Shown here one piece after another: positions 17,083 to 25,537 of a stretch of 64,000 nucleotides of DNA (its first letter is position 1; every line of letters starts with the position of its first letter). Under the pieces are notes generated by a model. It worked only from the letters and a program-made list of their open reading frames with translations. It made no database searches and was not told the DNA's origin. Origin of the DNA: Paenibacillus sp. V4I3 (GTDB taxonomy: Bacteria > Bacillota > Bacilli > Paenibacillales > NBRC-103111); the NCBI RefSeq assembly GCF_030817215.1, contig NZ_JAUSZA010000001.1, positions 4,004,501-4,068,500 on the forward strand, read 5' to 3'. The position numbers and the translations under genes were made by a program.

Positions 17083-17810
17083 AGCCGTATCTATCCATCA
17101 TTATTCCAGCTTGGAATGAAGCAAGCACGATTCCGAGTACACTTCAACATTTGTTAAATCAGGCCGACTTTATTAAGAGGGCGGGGATGAGGTTCGAAAT
17201 TATTGTAGTCGATGATGGCAGCGTCGATAATACCTACGAGGCTGCTTGGCCTTGGGTGGACAAGCTGGTCAAGCATGATCGCCGCCGCGGCAAAGGAGCG
17301 GCGATGCAATCAGGTGTCGCCAAGGCACGCGGCGACCTGCTGCTCTTCCTTGACGCCGACCTGCAGGCCACGGCCGGGGAGGCGCTCGTCCTCATCGAGC
17401 CGCTGCTGCGGCGCGAAGCGGATATGGCGATAGCGAAGCTGCCGCCGTCCGGCGCCAAAGCAGGCTTCGGCTTGGTCAAGGGCTTGGCCCGCCGCGGTAT
17501 TCACCGGCTCAGCGGCTATAAGACCGAAGCTCCCTTGTCCGGACAGCGCGCGGTGCGTGCTGATCGGCTTCGGGAGCTTGGAGGGTTCGCGCGCGGCTTC
17601 GGCGTGGAAGTCGCGCTAACGATCGATGCGGCGCGGCATGGCCTGCGCATCGTGGAGCTGGACGTGCCCATCACGCACCGTGAAACGGGGCGGGATTGGC
17701 ACGGGTGTGTTCACCGCGGCAAGCAATTCGCCGCGGTTGGTTTGACACTGCTGACTCGCTGGAAGGAGAGGAAGCGGGTATGGTTCTCATCGGATCGATC
17801 ATCGATCTGA
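17079..17810 (+). CDS. Family 2 glycosyltransferase, dolichyl-phosphate-mannose-synthase-like
   Basis: A 243-residue GT-A enzyme. It has SIIIPAWNEASTIPSTLQHL at the start, the nucleotide-binding VVDDGSVDNT near residue 44 and the metal-binding DADLQ near 90. No C-terminal membrane helices are seen, so it resembles the soluble DPM1-type enzymes that charge polyprenyl phosphate with a sugar. The sugar is unknown. It sits between steA and a MraY-like transferase with overlapping ends on both sides. From about 17280 the gene becomes extremely GC-rich while its first 200 bases are not. Confidence 0.85.
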   Translation: MKPYLSIIIPAWNEASTIPSTLQHLLNQADFIKRAGMRFEIIVVDDGSVDNTYEAAWPWVDKLVKHDRRRGKGAAMQSGVAKARGDLLLFLDADLQATAGEALVLIEPLLRREADMAIAKLPPSGAKAGFGLVKGLARRGIHRLSGYKTEAPLSGQRAVRADRLRELGGFARGFGVEVALTIDAARHGLRIVELDVPITHRETGRDWHGCVHRGKQFAAVGLTLLTRWKERKRVWFSSDRSSI

Positions 17811-18679
17811 TTGTGCTTGGAGCGGCAGGGTGGTGGATGCTGCCGCACGTAAGGCGCTTTCTGGAGGCCCATGGGCAAGTAGGGCCGAACTATCTTGGCC
17901 ATACCATCCCTCGCGGGATGGGGGTCGTTCTTTGGTTGCTATTATGGCTTCAGGAGCTGGTTCTTCAAGGCGCTGTAAGGTTAGAATCTTCAGTCTTGAT
18001 GGGCGGAATTTCATTGCTGAAAGAGCTTAGTTCCCTTGAAGTGAATAATCGGGTATTCACCTTTGCCGCTACATTCATTTTCTTATTAGGTTGGACAGAT
18101 GATTTAATAGGCAGTAAAGCCATAAAAGGTCTAAAGGGACATTTCCGGTATTGGATGGATACAAAATCTTTATCGATGGGAGCCGTAAAGGCATTAGGCA
18201 CATTATCGATTGCCACATGGCTTGTATTAACGGTCGAAAACGATCAAACCCCCCTCTGGCAGATGGGGGTTGAGCTTATATTGCTGATACTAATGACGAA
18301 TACCTTGAACTTGCTTGACGTTCGACCAGGTCGTTCATTAAAAGCATTTTTGGGTAGTACTTGTGCGGTTTTGCTCATGGGCTTGTATGTTTTAGACTTG
18401 GAAACGAGTGTGTTTTTTCCAATGATCCCGGTATGCATGGGTGGATTGATGTTATATAACCTTGATATTCGTGGCTTCGGGATGCTTGGTGATGCCGGTT
18501 CGAATCTACTTGGTTTTACTTTAGGTTATGGAATCATCATGATCTTGCCTTGGGAAGCACAATGTGTGATTGTTGCTGTAATTGGCTTCCTTCATAAACA
18601 AGCGGAGGTGAGTTCCATTACGCAAATGATTGAAAAGAACCGGTTCCTTCATTGGTTAGATCGTTTAGGCCGAACTTGA
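17780..18679 (+). CDS. MraY/WecA-like polyprenyl-phosphate sugar-1-phosphate transferase
   Basis: A 299-residue polytopic membrane protein of the MraY/WecA (GT4) superfamily. Catalytic motifs: the Asp pair in GWTDDLIGSK near residue 110, NTLNLLDVRPGRSLKAF near 173 (NxxN...D) and LGDAGSNLLGF near 236. The last loop has LHKQAEVSSITQMIEKNRF, like the EKxSI-type C-terminal loop of the less-studied MraY-like group. It probably transfers a sugar phosphate to a lipid carrier. The ATG 17780 follows GGAAGGAGAGG and overlaps the GT2 gene by 31 bases. An upstream in-frame start at 17696 is rejected because it would overlap further without a ribosome site. Confidence 0.8.
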   Translation: MVLIGSIIDLIVLGAAGWWMLPHVRRFLEAHGQVGPNYLGHTIPRGMGVVLWLLLWLQELVLQGAVRLESSVLMGGISLLKELSSLEVNNRVFTFAATFIFLLGWTDDLIGSKAIKGLKGHFRYWMDTKSLSMGAVKALGTLSIATWLVLTVENDQTPLWQMGVELILLILMTNTLNLLDVRPGRSLKAFLGSTCAVLLMGLYVLDLETSVFFPMIPVCMGGLMLYNLDIRGFGMLGDAGSNLLGFTLGYGIIMILPWEAQCVIVAVIGFLHKQAEVSSITQMIEKNRFLHWLDRLGRT

Positions 18680-18690
18680 AAGTTCGGTCT
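18667..18690. terminator. Terminator hairpin overlapping the stop codon of the MraY-like gene
   Basis: AGGCCGAACTTGAAAGTTCGGTCT forms a stem containing the TGA stop. It lies between convergent genes and reaches the last codons of the DUF2627 gene. Confidence 0.6.
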
Positions 18691-18946
18691 ATTTGCGGCG
18701 ATTAGGTTTAAATCTTGGAGCCACATAATTTCGTTTACGATCACGGAAAAACGTCCATCCTCCAATAAAAGCAACACCTAGGAGAAACAAAATAAGCCCA
18801 AGGATAAATTTTCCCCACAGGAGATGACCGTCCGTATCGAATTGAGCGAAAAAGGCATCCTTCATGGCAAGGAACCCATAGGTGGCTGTCAAACCAGGAA
18901 TAACGAGAAGAAGAATAGCAATAAATCGATAAAATGGCGCTCTCAT
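18689..18946 (-). CDS. yqzF: DUF2627 family membrane protein (YqzF-like)
   Basis: 85 residues with two membrane helices (about 8-27 and 43-65). A basic tail contains FFRDRKRNYVAPRFKPNRR, the diagnostic end of the DUF2627/YqzF family. Function is unknown. In B. subtilis yqzF lies next to the bkd region, and here it lies beside lpdV on the opposite strand, which supports the call. The ATG follows AAGGAGCAGCT. Confidence 0.82.
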   Translation of the reverse strand: MRAPFYRFIAILLLVIPGLTATYGFLAMKDAFFAQFDTDGHLLWGKFILGLILFLLGVAFIGGWTFFRDRKRNYVAPRFKPNRRK

Positions 18947-19054
18947 AGCTGCTCCTTACTTTGCATGATACATGTTTTATATCATCATACTCTGAATCTG
19001 TTAGTGTGTCTAATTCACAAATAAGACTATGATTTGGTGACCAAAAAAGGGTAA

Positions 19055-19060
19055 TATAAT
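19055..19060 (+). promoter_or_regulatory. Candidate sigma-A -10 box upstream of the bkd operon
   Basis: TATAAT lies 55 bases before the lpdV start. The best -35 candidate, TTGGTG at 19034-19039, is only 15 bases away, so the promoter is weak or uses another factor. Confidence 0.4.
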
Positions 19061-19115
19061 AGAGAGAAGTGTATACATATGAGGTAGTGAACGCTTAATA
19101 GGGAGGAAATACATA

Positions 19116-20540
19116 ATGAGTGAACATAGATATGATGTCGTAGTTCTTGGTGGTGGTATTGGAGGTTATACCGCGGCTATAAGGGCTGCACAATTAGGGA
19201 AAACTGTGGCTATCGTGGAAAGGGACAAGCTTGGAGGCACTTGTTTACATCAAGGCTGTATTCCAAGTAAATCTCTCCTTCGGAGTGCTGAAGTATACGC
19301 AACAATGAAGAAAAGTGAGGAATATGGCATTTCTGCGGAGTCCATTGAGGTGAAGTTTGACAGTGTGCTTAACCGTAAACAACGTATTGTTGATCAACTG
19401 CATCAAGGGCTGCAATTTCTGATGAAGAAAAATAAAATTACGGTCCATTACGGCAATGGCCGAATTATTGGACCTTCTATCTTTTCACCACGCAGCGGTG
19501 CTGTTTCTGTAGAGAAAGAAGACGGGGATATCGAAACGCTTCTATCGAGTAATTTGATCATTGCTACAGGTTCCAGACCGCGTAGTTTACCAGGTTTAGA
19601 GATCGATGGTACCTATATTTTAACAAGTGAAGACGCTTTGCGTATGGAGAGCCTTCCGAAGTCAATCATTATTGTCGGTGGCGGTGTGATTGGCGTAGAA
19701 TGGGCTTCGATGCTGAGCGATTTCGGCGTAGCGGTTACCATAGTCGAGCAGGATAAACGATTAGTGAGCTTAGAAGATGCGGATATTTCGAAAGAGCTAG
19801 AGCGCTTGTTTAAGAAACGCGGCATTAACCTAGTTACCGGAGCAAAAGTGCTTCCTGATTCCGTGAAGGTGACGGAAGGCAGTGTTACTTTACAAGCGGA
19901 CAAGCAAGGGGAGATCGTTGAATTAACGGCAGATAAGGTGCTTGTTTCTGTTGGACGTATAGCCAATATTGAGGGAATCGGGCTTGAAAATACAGATATT
20001 AAAATAGATAAAGGTGTCATTCGTGTGAATCGGTTCATGCAAACGACGGAATCACATATCTATGCGGTTGGCGACGTTATTGGAGGACTCATGTTGGCGC
20101 ATATGGCCGGTCATGAAGGGATTTTGGCAGCTGAACACCTGGCTGGTCAAACTCCGCATGAATTGCAAGCGCATCTCGTTTCAAGATGTACGTATACAAG
20201 ACCGGAGATAGCTAGTGTTGGTTGGACCGAACAACAGGCTGTCGACCAAGGACACAAAGTGAAAATTGGCAAATTCAGCTTCAAAGGGATTGGAAAAGCA
20301 CTTGTTTATGGAGATACAGATGGCTTTGTAAAAGTTATAGCAGATAGCGAAACGAATGACATTCTGGGTGTACACATGATTGGACCGCATGTGACTAACA
20401 GCATATCCGAAGCAGCACTTGCACAAGTACTGAATGCGACCCCTTGGGAAGTGGGCCAAACCATTCATCCTCATCCAACTTTGTCGGAAGCTTTAGGAGA
20501 AGCGATGCTGGCCGTCGATGGGATTGCAATTAGCGGATAA
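19116..20540 (+). CDS. lpdV: Dihydrolipoyl dehydrogenase (E3) of branched-chain 2-oxoacid dehydrogenase
   Basis: 474 residues. It reoxidises dihydrolipoamide on E2 using FAD and NAD+. The FAD-binding VVLGGGIGGYTAAIRAAQLG lies at the N-terminus, and the redox disulfide is in GGTCLHQGCIPSKSLL (Cys near 42 and 47). The NAD-binding GGGVIGVEWASML starts near 187. The active-site His-Glu is in HPHPTLSEALGEA near the C-terminus. It is the first gene of lpdV-bkdAA-bkdAB-bkdB. GGGAGGAAATACATA precedes the ATG. Confidence 0.94.
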   Translation: MSEHRYDVVVLGGGIGGYTAAIRAAQLGKTVAIVERDKLGGTCLHQGCIPSKSLLRSAEVYATMKKSEEYGISAESIEVKFDSVLNRKQRIVDQLHQGLQFLMKKNKITVHYGNGRIIGPSIFSPRSGAVSVEKEDGDIETLLSSNLIIATGSRPRSLPGLEIDGTYILTSEDALRMESLPKSIIIVGGGVIGVEWASMLSDFGVAVTIVEQDKRLVSLEDADISKELERLFKKRGINLVTGAKVLPDSVKVTEGSVTLQADKQGEIVELTADKVLVSVGRIANIEGIGLENTDIKIDKGVIRVNRFMQTTESHIYAVGDVIGGLMLAHMAGHEGILAAEHLAGQTPHELQAHLVSRCTYTRPEIASVGWTEQQAVDQGHKVKIGKFSFKGIGKALVYGDTDGFVKVIADSETNDILGVHMIGPHVTNSISEAALAQVLNATPWEVGQTIHPHPTLSEALGEAMLAVDGIAISG

Positions 20541-20648
20541 AAATTGTAATCATAAACATTTGCGTTTATAATAAGCATATAGAGTCAAGTACTAGGACCA
20601 GGTAATAAATTTATGTGGTACCTAAAATTTCTAAAGGAGGCAACCTCC

Positions 20649-21660
20649 ATGTCTATTGGTCAACTATATAAACATAGAAGTTTAGGTTTGTCTGACGACG
20701 AAGCCGTACGTATGTATACAGTCATGAGTCTTGCAGCTAAATATGATGAGCGAGCTTTCATGCTTCAACGTGCAGGTAAAATACCTTTTCACGTATCTGG
20801 AATGGGACAATATGCTGGTCAGGTAGGGATGGCTTTTGCGATGAAAGCTCAAAAAGATTATTTCTTGCCCTATTATCGTGACTATGCGTTTGTACTATCG
20901 GTAGGCATGACAGTGAGGGATTTAATGCTTGCGGTTTTTTGCAAAGCAGAAGACGTCAACAGGCGGTGGAAGACAAATGGCTGGTCACTTTGGCGATAAG
21001 AAAAATCATATAGTCACAGGGTCGTCCCCTGTTACGACTCAAGTGCCGCATGCTGCAGGTATCGCGCTTGCTGCCAAAATGAAAAAGCAAGACTTCGTCA
21101 CATTTGTTTCCTTCGGTGAAGGCTCCAGCAATCAGGGGGATTTCCACGAGGGTTGTAATTTCGCGGGTGTACATAAGCTTCCTGTTATTTTCGTTTGTGA
21201 AAATAATCAATACGCGATTTCCGTTCCTCTTCATAAACAAGTGGCAGGAAAAATCGCGGATCGTGCGCTGGGATATGGTTTCCCGGGTATTCAAGTAGAT
21301 GGCAGCGATGTATTAGAAATGTATCGGGTGACGAAGGAAGCAAGAGAAAGAGCAGCTCGTGGCGAAGGTCCGACGCTCATCGAAATGATTTCTTATCGAC
21401 TCATGCCTCATTCAACGTCGGATGATGACATGCTGTACCGGACGAAAGAAGAAGTTGAACAGAACCGTCAAAAAGATGGCATCCTTAAATTCAAAGAATA
21501 TTTAATGGAATGCGGACTATGGAGTGAAGATCAGGATCGTGACCTTCAGGAACGGCAAAAGCAAGAGATTAATGAAGCTACAAAGTATGCGGATCTCGCG
21601 CCTTATCCGAAACCGGAAGATACGCTCCTTCATGTTTACGCGGAAGGAGATGACCAATAA
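20649..21660 (+). pseudogene. bkdAA: Branched-chain 2-oxoacid dehydrogenase E1 alpha, frame broken by one extra base near 20962
   Basis: The alpha subunit of the thiamine-diphosphate E1 component. The 5' part (MSIGQLYKHRSLGLSDDEAV ... FCKAEDVN) and the 3' part (GGRQMAGHFGDKKNHIVTGS, then FGEGSSNQGDFHEGCNFAGV with the thiamine-binding region) are in different frames. Reading AACAGGCGGTGG at 20958-20969 as AACAGCGGTGG gives DVNSGGRQ, the expected family sequence, and a protein of about 336 residues. As written, the first frame ends at 20999. Upstream are a palindrome, AGGTAATAAATTTATGTGGTACCT in two halves at 20600-20623, and a ribosome site GGAGG that can pair with CCTCC just before the ATG. 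Confidence 0.88.
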
Positions 21661-21663
21661 ATT

Positions 21664-22644
21664 ATGGCTGTAATTACATATTTGGAAGCAATCCGCTCTG
21701 CCATGCAGGAGGAAATGCAGCAGGATGATAACGTCTTCGTACTCGGTGAAGATGTTGGTAAAGGTGGTGTGTTGAACACGACCAAAGGTCTGCGTGATTT
21801 GTTTGGTGAGGAGCGTGTTCTAGACACGCCACTAGCGGAGTCTGCCATTGTAGGCGTGGCTATTGGTGCGGCGATGTATGGGATGAAACCGATCGCCGAA
21901 ATTCAGTTTGCTGATTTCATCTTCCCAGCAACGAATCAAATTCTTAGCGAAGCGGCTAAGATTCGCTATCGTTCTAATAATGACTGGACATGCCCAATCG
22001 TCATTCGTGCTCCCTATGGTGCGACCGGAGCAGGCGCCTTATATCATTCCCAATGTCCGGAATCTGTTTTCTTCGGCACGCCGGGTGTTAAGATCGTAGC
22101 TCCTTCGAATCCTTATGATGCTAAGGGGCTGCTGAAGGCAGCAATCCGAGACGCAGATCCTGTGTTATTCTTCGAGCACAAGAAGTGCTATCTGGCGCTG
22201 TCCGCAGACGTACCGGATGAAGATTATATCGTGCCGATCGGCAAGGCCGACATCAAGCGCCAAGGCACAGACATTACGGTCATCGCCTACGGTATGGTTG
22301 TAAATTATGCACTACAAGCAGCTGAAGAGCTTGCGAAGGAAGGCATTTCCGCACACGTACTCGACTTGCGCTCCCTGCAGCCTCTAGACAAAGAGGCTAT
22401 CTTGGAAGCCGCTAGGAAGACGGGCAAAGTGCTCATCGCTCATGAAGACAACAAAACAGGCGGTGTTGGTGCTGAAGTGTCAGCGATTATCGCCGAAGAA
22501 ATGCTGTTCGAGCTTGATGCACCTATCGCAAGACTTTGCGGCCCTGATGTTCCGGCAGTGGGCAGCAATCCACCGATGGAGAAATTTTTCCTGCTCAATG
22601 CAGATAAGCTGAAGGATGCCATGCACCAGCTTGCAATGTTCTAA
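21664..22644 (+). CDS. bkdAB: Branched-chain 2-oxoacid dehydrogenase E1 beta subunit
   Basis: 326 residues, full length for the transketolase-like beta subunit that completes the thiamine active site and carries the C-terminal dimer domain. Typical stretches are VFVLGEDVGKGGVLNTTKGL near 22, EIQFADFIFPATNQ near 78 and HEDNKTGGVGAEVSAII near 258. It starts ATG three bases after the bkdAA stop, behind AAGGAGATGACC inside bkdAA. It is intact although its partner is frameshifted. Confidence 0.95.
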   Translation: MAVITYLEAIRSAMQEEMQQDDNVFVLGEDVGKGGVLNTTKGLRDLFGEERVLDTPLAESAIVGVAIGAAMYGMKPIAEIQFADFIFPATNQILSEAAKIRYRSNNDWTCPIVIRAPYGATGAGALYHSQCPESVFFGTPGVKIVAPSNPYDAKGLLKAAIRDADPVLFFEHKKCYLALSADVPDEDYIVPIGKADIKRQGTDITVIAYGMVVNYALQAAEELAKEGISAHVLDLRSLQPLDKEAILEAARKTGKVLIAHEDNKTGGVGAEVSAIIAEEMLFELDAPIARLCGPDVPAVGSNPPMEKFFLLNADKLKDAMHQLAMF

Positions 22645-22712
22645 TTTACACATCTAAATTTACACATCTAATTTCCTTTCATTGATCATTTCCTGAACTA
22701 GGAGGTACACCC

Positions 22713-24068
22713 ATGAACCAAACCAACAGCCGACTAACCGAGGTTACGGTCCCGCATCTAGCGGAGAGCCTCGTTTCGGCTACAATAGGCAAATGGCTCA
22801 AGAAGCCTGGCGATTATATCGAGCAATACGATGTAATTTGTGAGCTTTTCACTGAGAAAGTGAACACGGAAATGCCTTCACCAATTGAAGGCACACTTGT
22901 AAAAATTATTGTCGGCGATGGCGAAACAGCTGCTGTTGGAGAAGCCATTTGTTTGATTGAAGAGCCCGGGGCAGGCTTAGCGAACGGATCATCAACCGCA
23001 GGAGCTTCAGCTGCTAGTCAAGCTGGAGCCGCGATTGCGGAAGACTCAGACCAAAGCATGCGTGGTCGTTATTCACCAGCTGTACACCGGCTTGCACAAG
23101 ACAATCGCGTAGATTTGTCTCGTGTTGCAGGAACGGGGCTTGGCGGAAGGATTACACGTAAGGACGTTGAGCAATTCATCGCCTCCGGTGGAGCCAATGC
23201 AGCTCCTGCAGCCGTGCAAACGAATCAATCGGCAGCTGCTGTTGCTCTTCAAACCGCTGAACCAGCTGAGTCGCAGCAGGCTCACCAGCCTGTTCGCAGC
23301 TCCGGCATCCATTTATCCGCCAATCCGCAAACGCCGCTGATTGAAGCGGAAGGACATTCATTAGACGCTCGCAATGAGCATTTCATTGATGTTACGCCAA
23401 TGCGCAATGCCATTGCTTCAAAAATGCGCCAGAGTGTAACAGAAATTCCGCATGCTTGGACAATGATTGAGGTCGATGTAACGAATCTTGTTGTTCTGCG
23501 GAATAAAGTGAAAGACGAGTTTATGCGCCGAGAAGGCATTAACTTAACGTACTTGGCATTCATGCTGAAAGCGGTTGTCAATGCCATTAAGGATTACCCG
23601 ATCATTAACTCCGTCTGGGCCGTCGATAAAATTATCGTGAAACGCGATATTAACATTTCGTTGTCCGTAGGAACGGAAGATTCGGTCTTGACGCCGGTTA
23701 TCAAAAAAGCGGATCAAAAAAATATCGCAGGACTTGCCAGAGAAATTGATGAATTGACGAAGAAAACACGCGCGGGGAAATTATCGCTGAATGATATGGT
23801 TGGCGGGACATTTACTGTAAATAATACAGGCTCCTTCGGTTCGATTCTGTCTTATCCGATCATCAACTACCCACAAGCAGCTATAGTGACCTTCGAATCG
23901 ATTGTGAAGAAGCCTGTCGTTATTCAAGATATGATTGCGGTTCGTTCGATGGTTAACCTTTGTCTTTCACTGGATCACCGTATTCTTGACGGTGTCATCT
24001 GTGGTAGGTTCCTACAGAGAGTGAAAGAAAATTTAGAAAGTTATAACGCGGATACAAAGATTTATTAA
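22713..24068 (+). CDS. bkdB: Branched-chain 2-oxoacid dehydrogenase E2 (lipoamide acyltransferase)
   Basis: 451 residues with the classic E2 layout. One lipoyl domain (about 5-85) has its lipoylation lysine in FTEKVNTEMPS. A flexible Ala/Ser-rich linker leads to a peripheral-subunit-binding domain (about 113-150, RYSPAVHRLAQDNRVDLSRV). After a second linker comes the catalytic core (about 215-451), with active-site SLDHRILDGVICGRF near 422. The gene follows bkdAB after 68 bases that contain two copies of ATTTACACATCTAA. The ribosome site is CTAGGAGGTACACCC. Confidence 0.95.
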   Translation: MNQTNSRLTEVTVPHLAESLVSATIGKWLKKPGDYIEQYDVICELFTEKVNTEMPSPIEGTLVKIIVGDGETAAVGEAICLIEEPGAGLANGSSTAGASAASQAGAAIAEDSDQSMRGRYSPAVHRLAQDNRVDLSRVAGTGLGGRITRKDVEQFIASGGANAAPAAVQTNQSAAAVALQTAEPAESQQAHQPVRSSGIHLSANPQTPLIEAEGHSLDARNEHFIDVTPMRNAIASKMRQSVTEIPHAWTMIEVDVTNLVVLRNKVKDEFMRREGINLTYLAFMLKAVVNAIKDYPIINSVWAVDKIIVKRDINISLSVGTEDSVLTPVIKKADQKNIAGLAREIDELTKKTRAGKLSLNDMVGGTFTVNNTGSFGSILSYPIINYPQAAIVTFESIVKKPVVIQDMIAVRSMVNLCLSLDHRILDGVICGRFLQRVKENLESYNADTKIY

Positions 24069-24069
24069 A

Positions 24070-24174
24070 CTATGAATCAAAAAATAATCCCGCAGTAAAC
24101 AATATGCTTGATAACAGCATCGTGATCAACATAAGGTAAATCACGATTTTAAACCAACGCTTATTCTGTAACAA
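24070..24174 (-). CDS. Prli42-like stressosome membrane miniprotein, 34 residues
   Basis: A 34-codon frame starting TTG (complement of 24172-24174) behind AAAGGAG with ten bases between. It ends at TAG (complement 24070-24072), directly next to the bkdB stop. The peptide MLQNKRWFKIVIYLMLITML, then LSSILFTAGLFFDS, is a short basic head plus one membrane helix with the YLMLIxMLLSS pattern. This matches the Prli42 family, the 31-residue Listeria protein reported to anchor the stressosome. Longer in-frame ATG starts at 24228 and 24252 have no ribosome site. Orthology rests on size, topology and motif. Confidence 0.62.
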   Translation of the reverse strand: MLQNKRWFKIVIYLMLITMLLSSILFTAGLFFDS

Positions 24175-24250
24175 TGAAGATTCACTCCTTTTTCGTGAAA
24201 AAGCTTGTACGGTTTTATTGTAACTCATAGTGTGTATCGGAGGAAAGTAC

Positions 24251-25381
24251 ATGATTCAGCAAAATCGTTTGGTGGAAGAGTTCATCTCCCTTGTGCAAGT
24301 TGACAGCGAGACGCGATTTGAGCAAGAGATTTGTGTTGTTCTTAAAGAAAAGTTCAGTCGTTTAGGGTTGCATGTCGTGGAAGATAATTCGATGGCGAAA
24401 AGCGGTCACGGATCAGGGAATTTGATCTGTACACTTGAAGCAACCGACAGCAACGCAGCTATTCCGACCATTTTCTTCACTTCTCATATGGATACGGTAG
24501 CTCCTGGGAAAGGTATCAAGCCGCAAATTGGCGATGATGGCTATATCCGCAGCGACGGTACGACGATTCTAGGCAGCGATGACAAAGCGGGTATCGCGGC
24601 GATGATCGAAGGCATACAAGTGTTAAAAGAGCAAAACATCCCACATGGCCGCATTCAATTCGTTATTACGGCAGGGGAAGAGAGCGGTCTGAAAGGCGCA
24701 CGCGCCATGGATCGCAGCGTTATGGAAGCAGAGTTCGGCTTCGCACTTGATTCGAACGGCAGCATTGGCGATATTGCGACAGCGGCGCCTGGACGTGCAG
24801 AAATTGAAATTATATTCCACGGAAAGTCTGCTCATGCCGGTGTCAATCCTGAAGATGGCATAAGTGCCATCCAAGTAGCGAGTAAAGCGGTTTCGCGTAT
24901 GTCGCTCGGTCGAATTGATAGCGAAACTACTGCGAATATTGGCAGTTTCTCAGGAGTAGGTCCTTTGAACGTGGTATGCGATAAGGTGAAGATGGAAGCG
25001 GAAGCACGCAGCATTGTTCAGCACAAACTGGAAGCGCAAATCGCCGCAATGAAAGAAGCTTGCGAATCAGCAGCAGCTGATGCTGGCACCACTTGTGAGT
25101 TTAATGCGGATATTGTATATGCCTCCTATATGCACGATGACTCTGCTCCGATTGTACAATTGACCGCTAGAGCACTCTCAACCCTTGGATTGACAGCTCG
25201 AACATTCCATTCCGGTGGCGGCAGTGATGCTAATATCTTTAACGGAATGGGCATTCCAACGGTTAATCTCGCTGTTGGTTATCTTGAAATTCATACAACC
25301 AAAGAACATATTGCCATCAGTGATTTAGTCAAAACGGCTGAATTACTCGTTGCTCTTGTGAAGGAAGCTGCGAAAGTTTAA
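24251..25381 (+). CDS. M20-family metallopeptidase, PepT-like (YqjE-type)
   Basis: 376 residues of the M20 di-zinc exopeptidase family. Metal ligands and catalytic residues lie in FFTSHMDTVAPGKG (near 78), GSDDKAGIAAMIEG (near 107), ITAGEESGLKGA (near 140, catalytic Glu) and the C-terminal HTTKEHIAISD. A dimerisation domain sits between about 175 and 285 (FHGKSAHAGVNPEDG). It resembles peptidase T-like proteins annotated as YqjE in bacilli and probably trims small peptides. The ATG 24251 follows CGGAGGAAAGTAC. It is divergent from the Prli42-like gene. Confidence 0.86.
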   Translation: MIQQNRLVEEFISLVQVDSETRFEQEICVVLKEKFSRLGLHVVEDNSMAKSGHGSGNLICTLEATDSNAAIPTIFFTSHMDTVAPGKGIKPQIGDDGYIRSDGTTILGSDDKAGIAAMIEGIQVLKEQNIPHGRIQFVITAGEESGLKGARAMDRSVMEAEFGFALDSNGSIGDIATAAPGRAEIEIIFHGKSAHAGVNPEDGISAIQVASKAVSRMSLGRIDSETTANIGSFSGVGPLNVVCDKVKMEAEARSIVQHKLEAQIAAMKEACESAAADAGTTCEFNADIVYASYMHDDSAPIVQLTARALSTLGLTARTFHSGGGSDANIFNGMGIPTVNLAVGYLEIHTTKEHIAISDLVKTAELLVALVKEAAKV

Positions 25382-25397
25382 TTCACCTCTTTTCTAA

Positions 25398-25445
25398 AGA
25401 ACCGATTAGTCTGCCAAAGTCATGGCATGGCTGGTCGGTTTTTTT
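25398..25445 (+). terminator. Intrinsic terminator after the M20 peptidase
   Basis: AACCGATTAGTCTGCCA and TGGCATGGCTGGTCGGTT form an imperfect stem followed by seven T residues. Confidence 0.75.
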
Positions 25446-25537
25446 ACACGATCTCATCTACTCCCAATTTCGCCCTCGAGTCGCATAGACTCTGATTTAT
25501 TTTTACTCCTTACACGCGTTATATGGGGTAAAACTAA

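Noticed and set aside
20541..20648. T-box leader before bkdAA
   Set aside because: Too short, inside an operon, and lacks the T-box sequence and a specifier stem.
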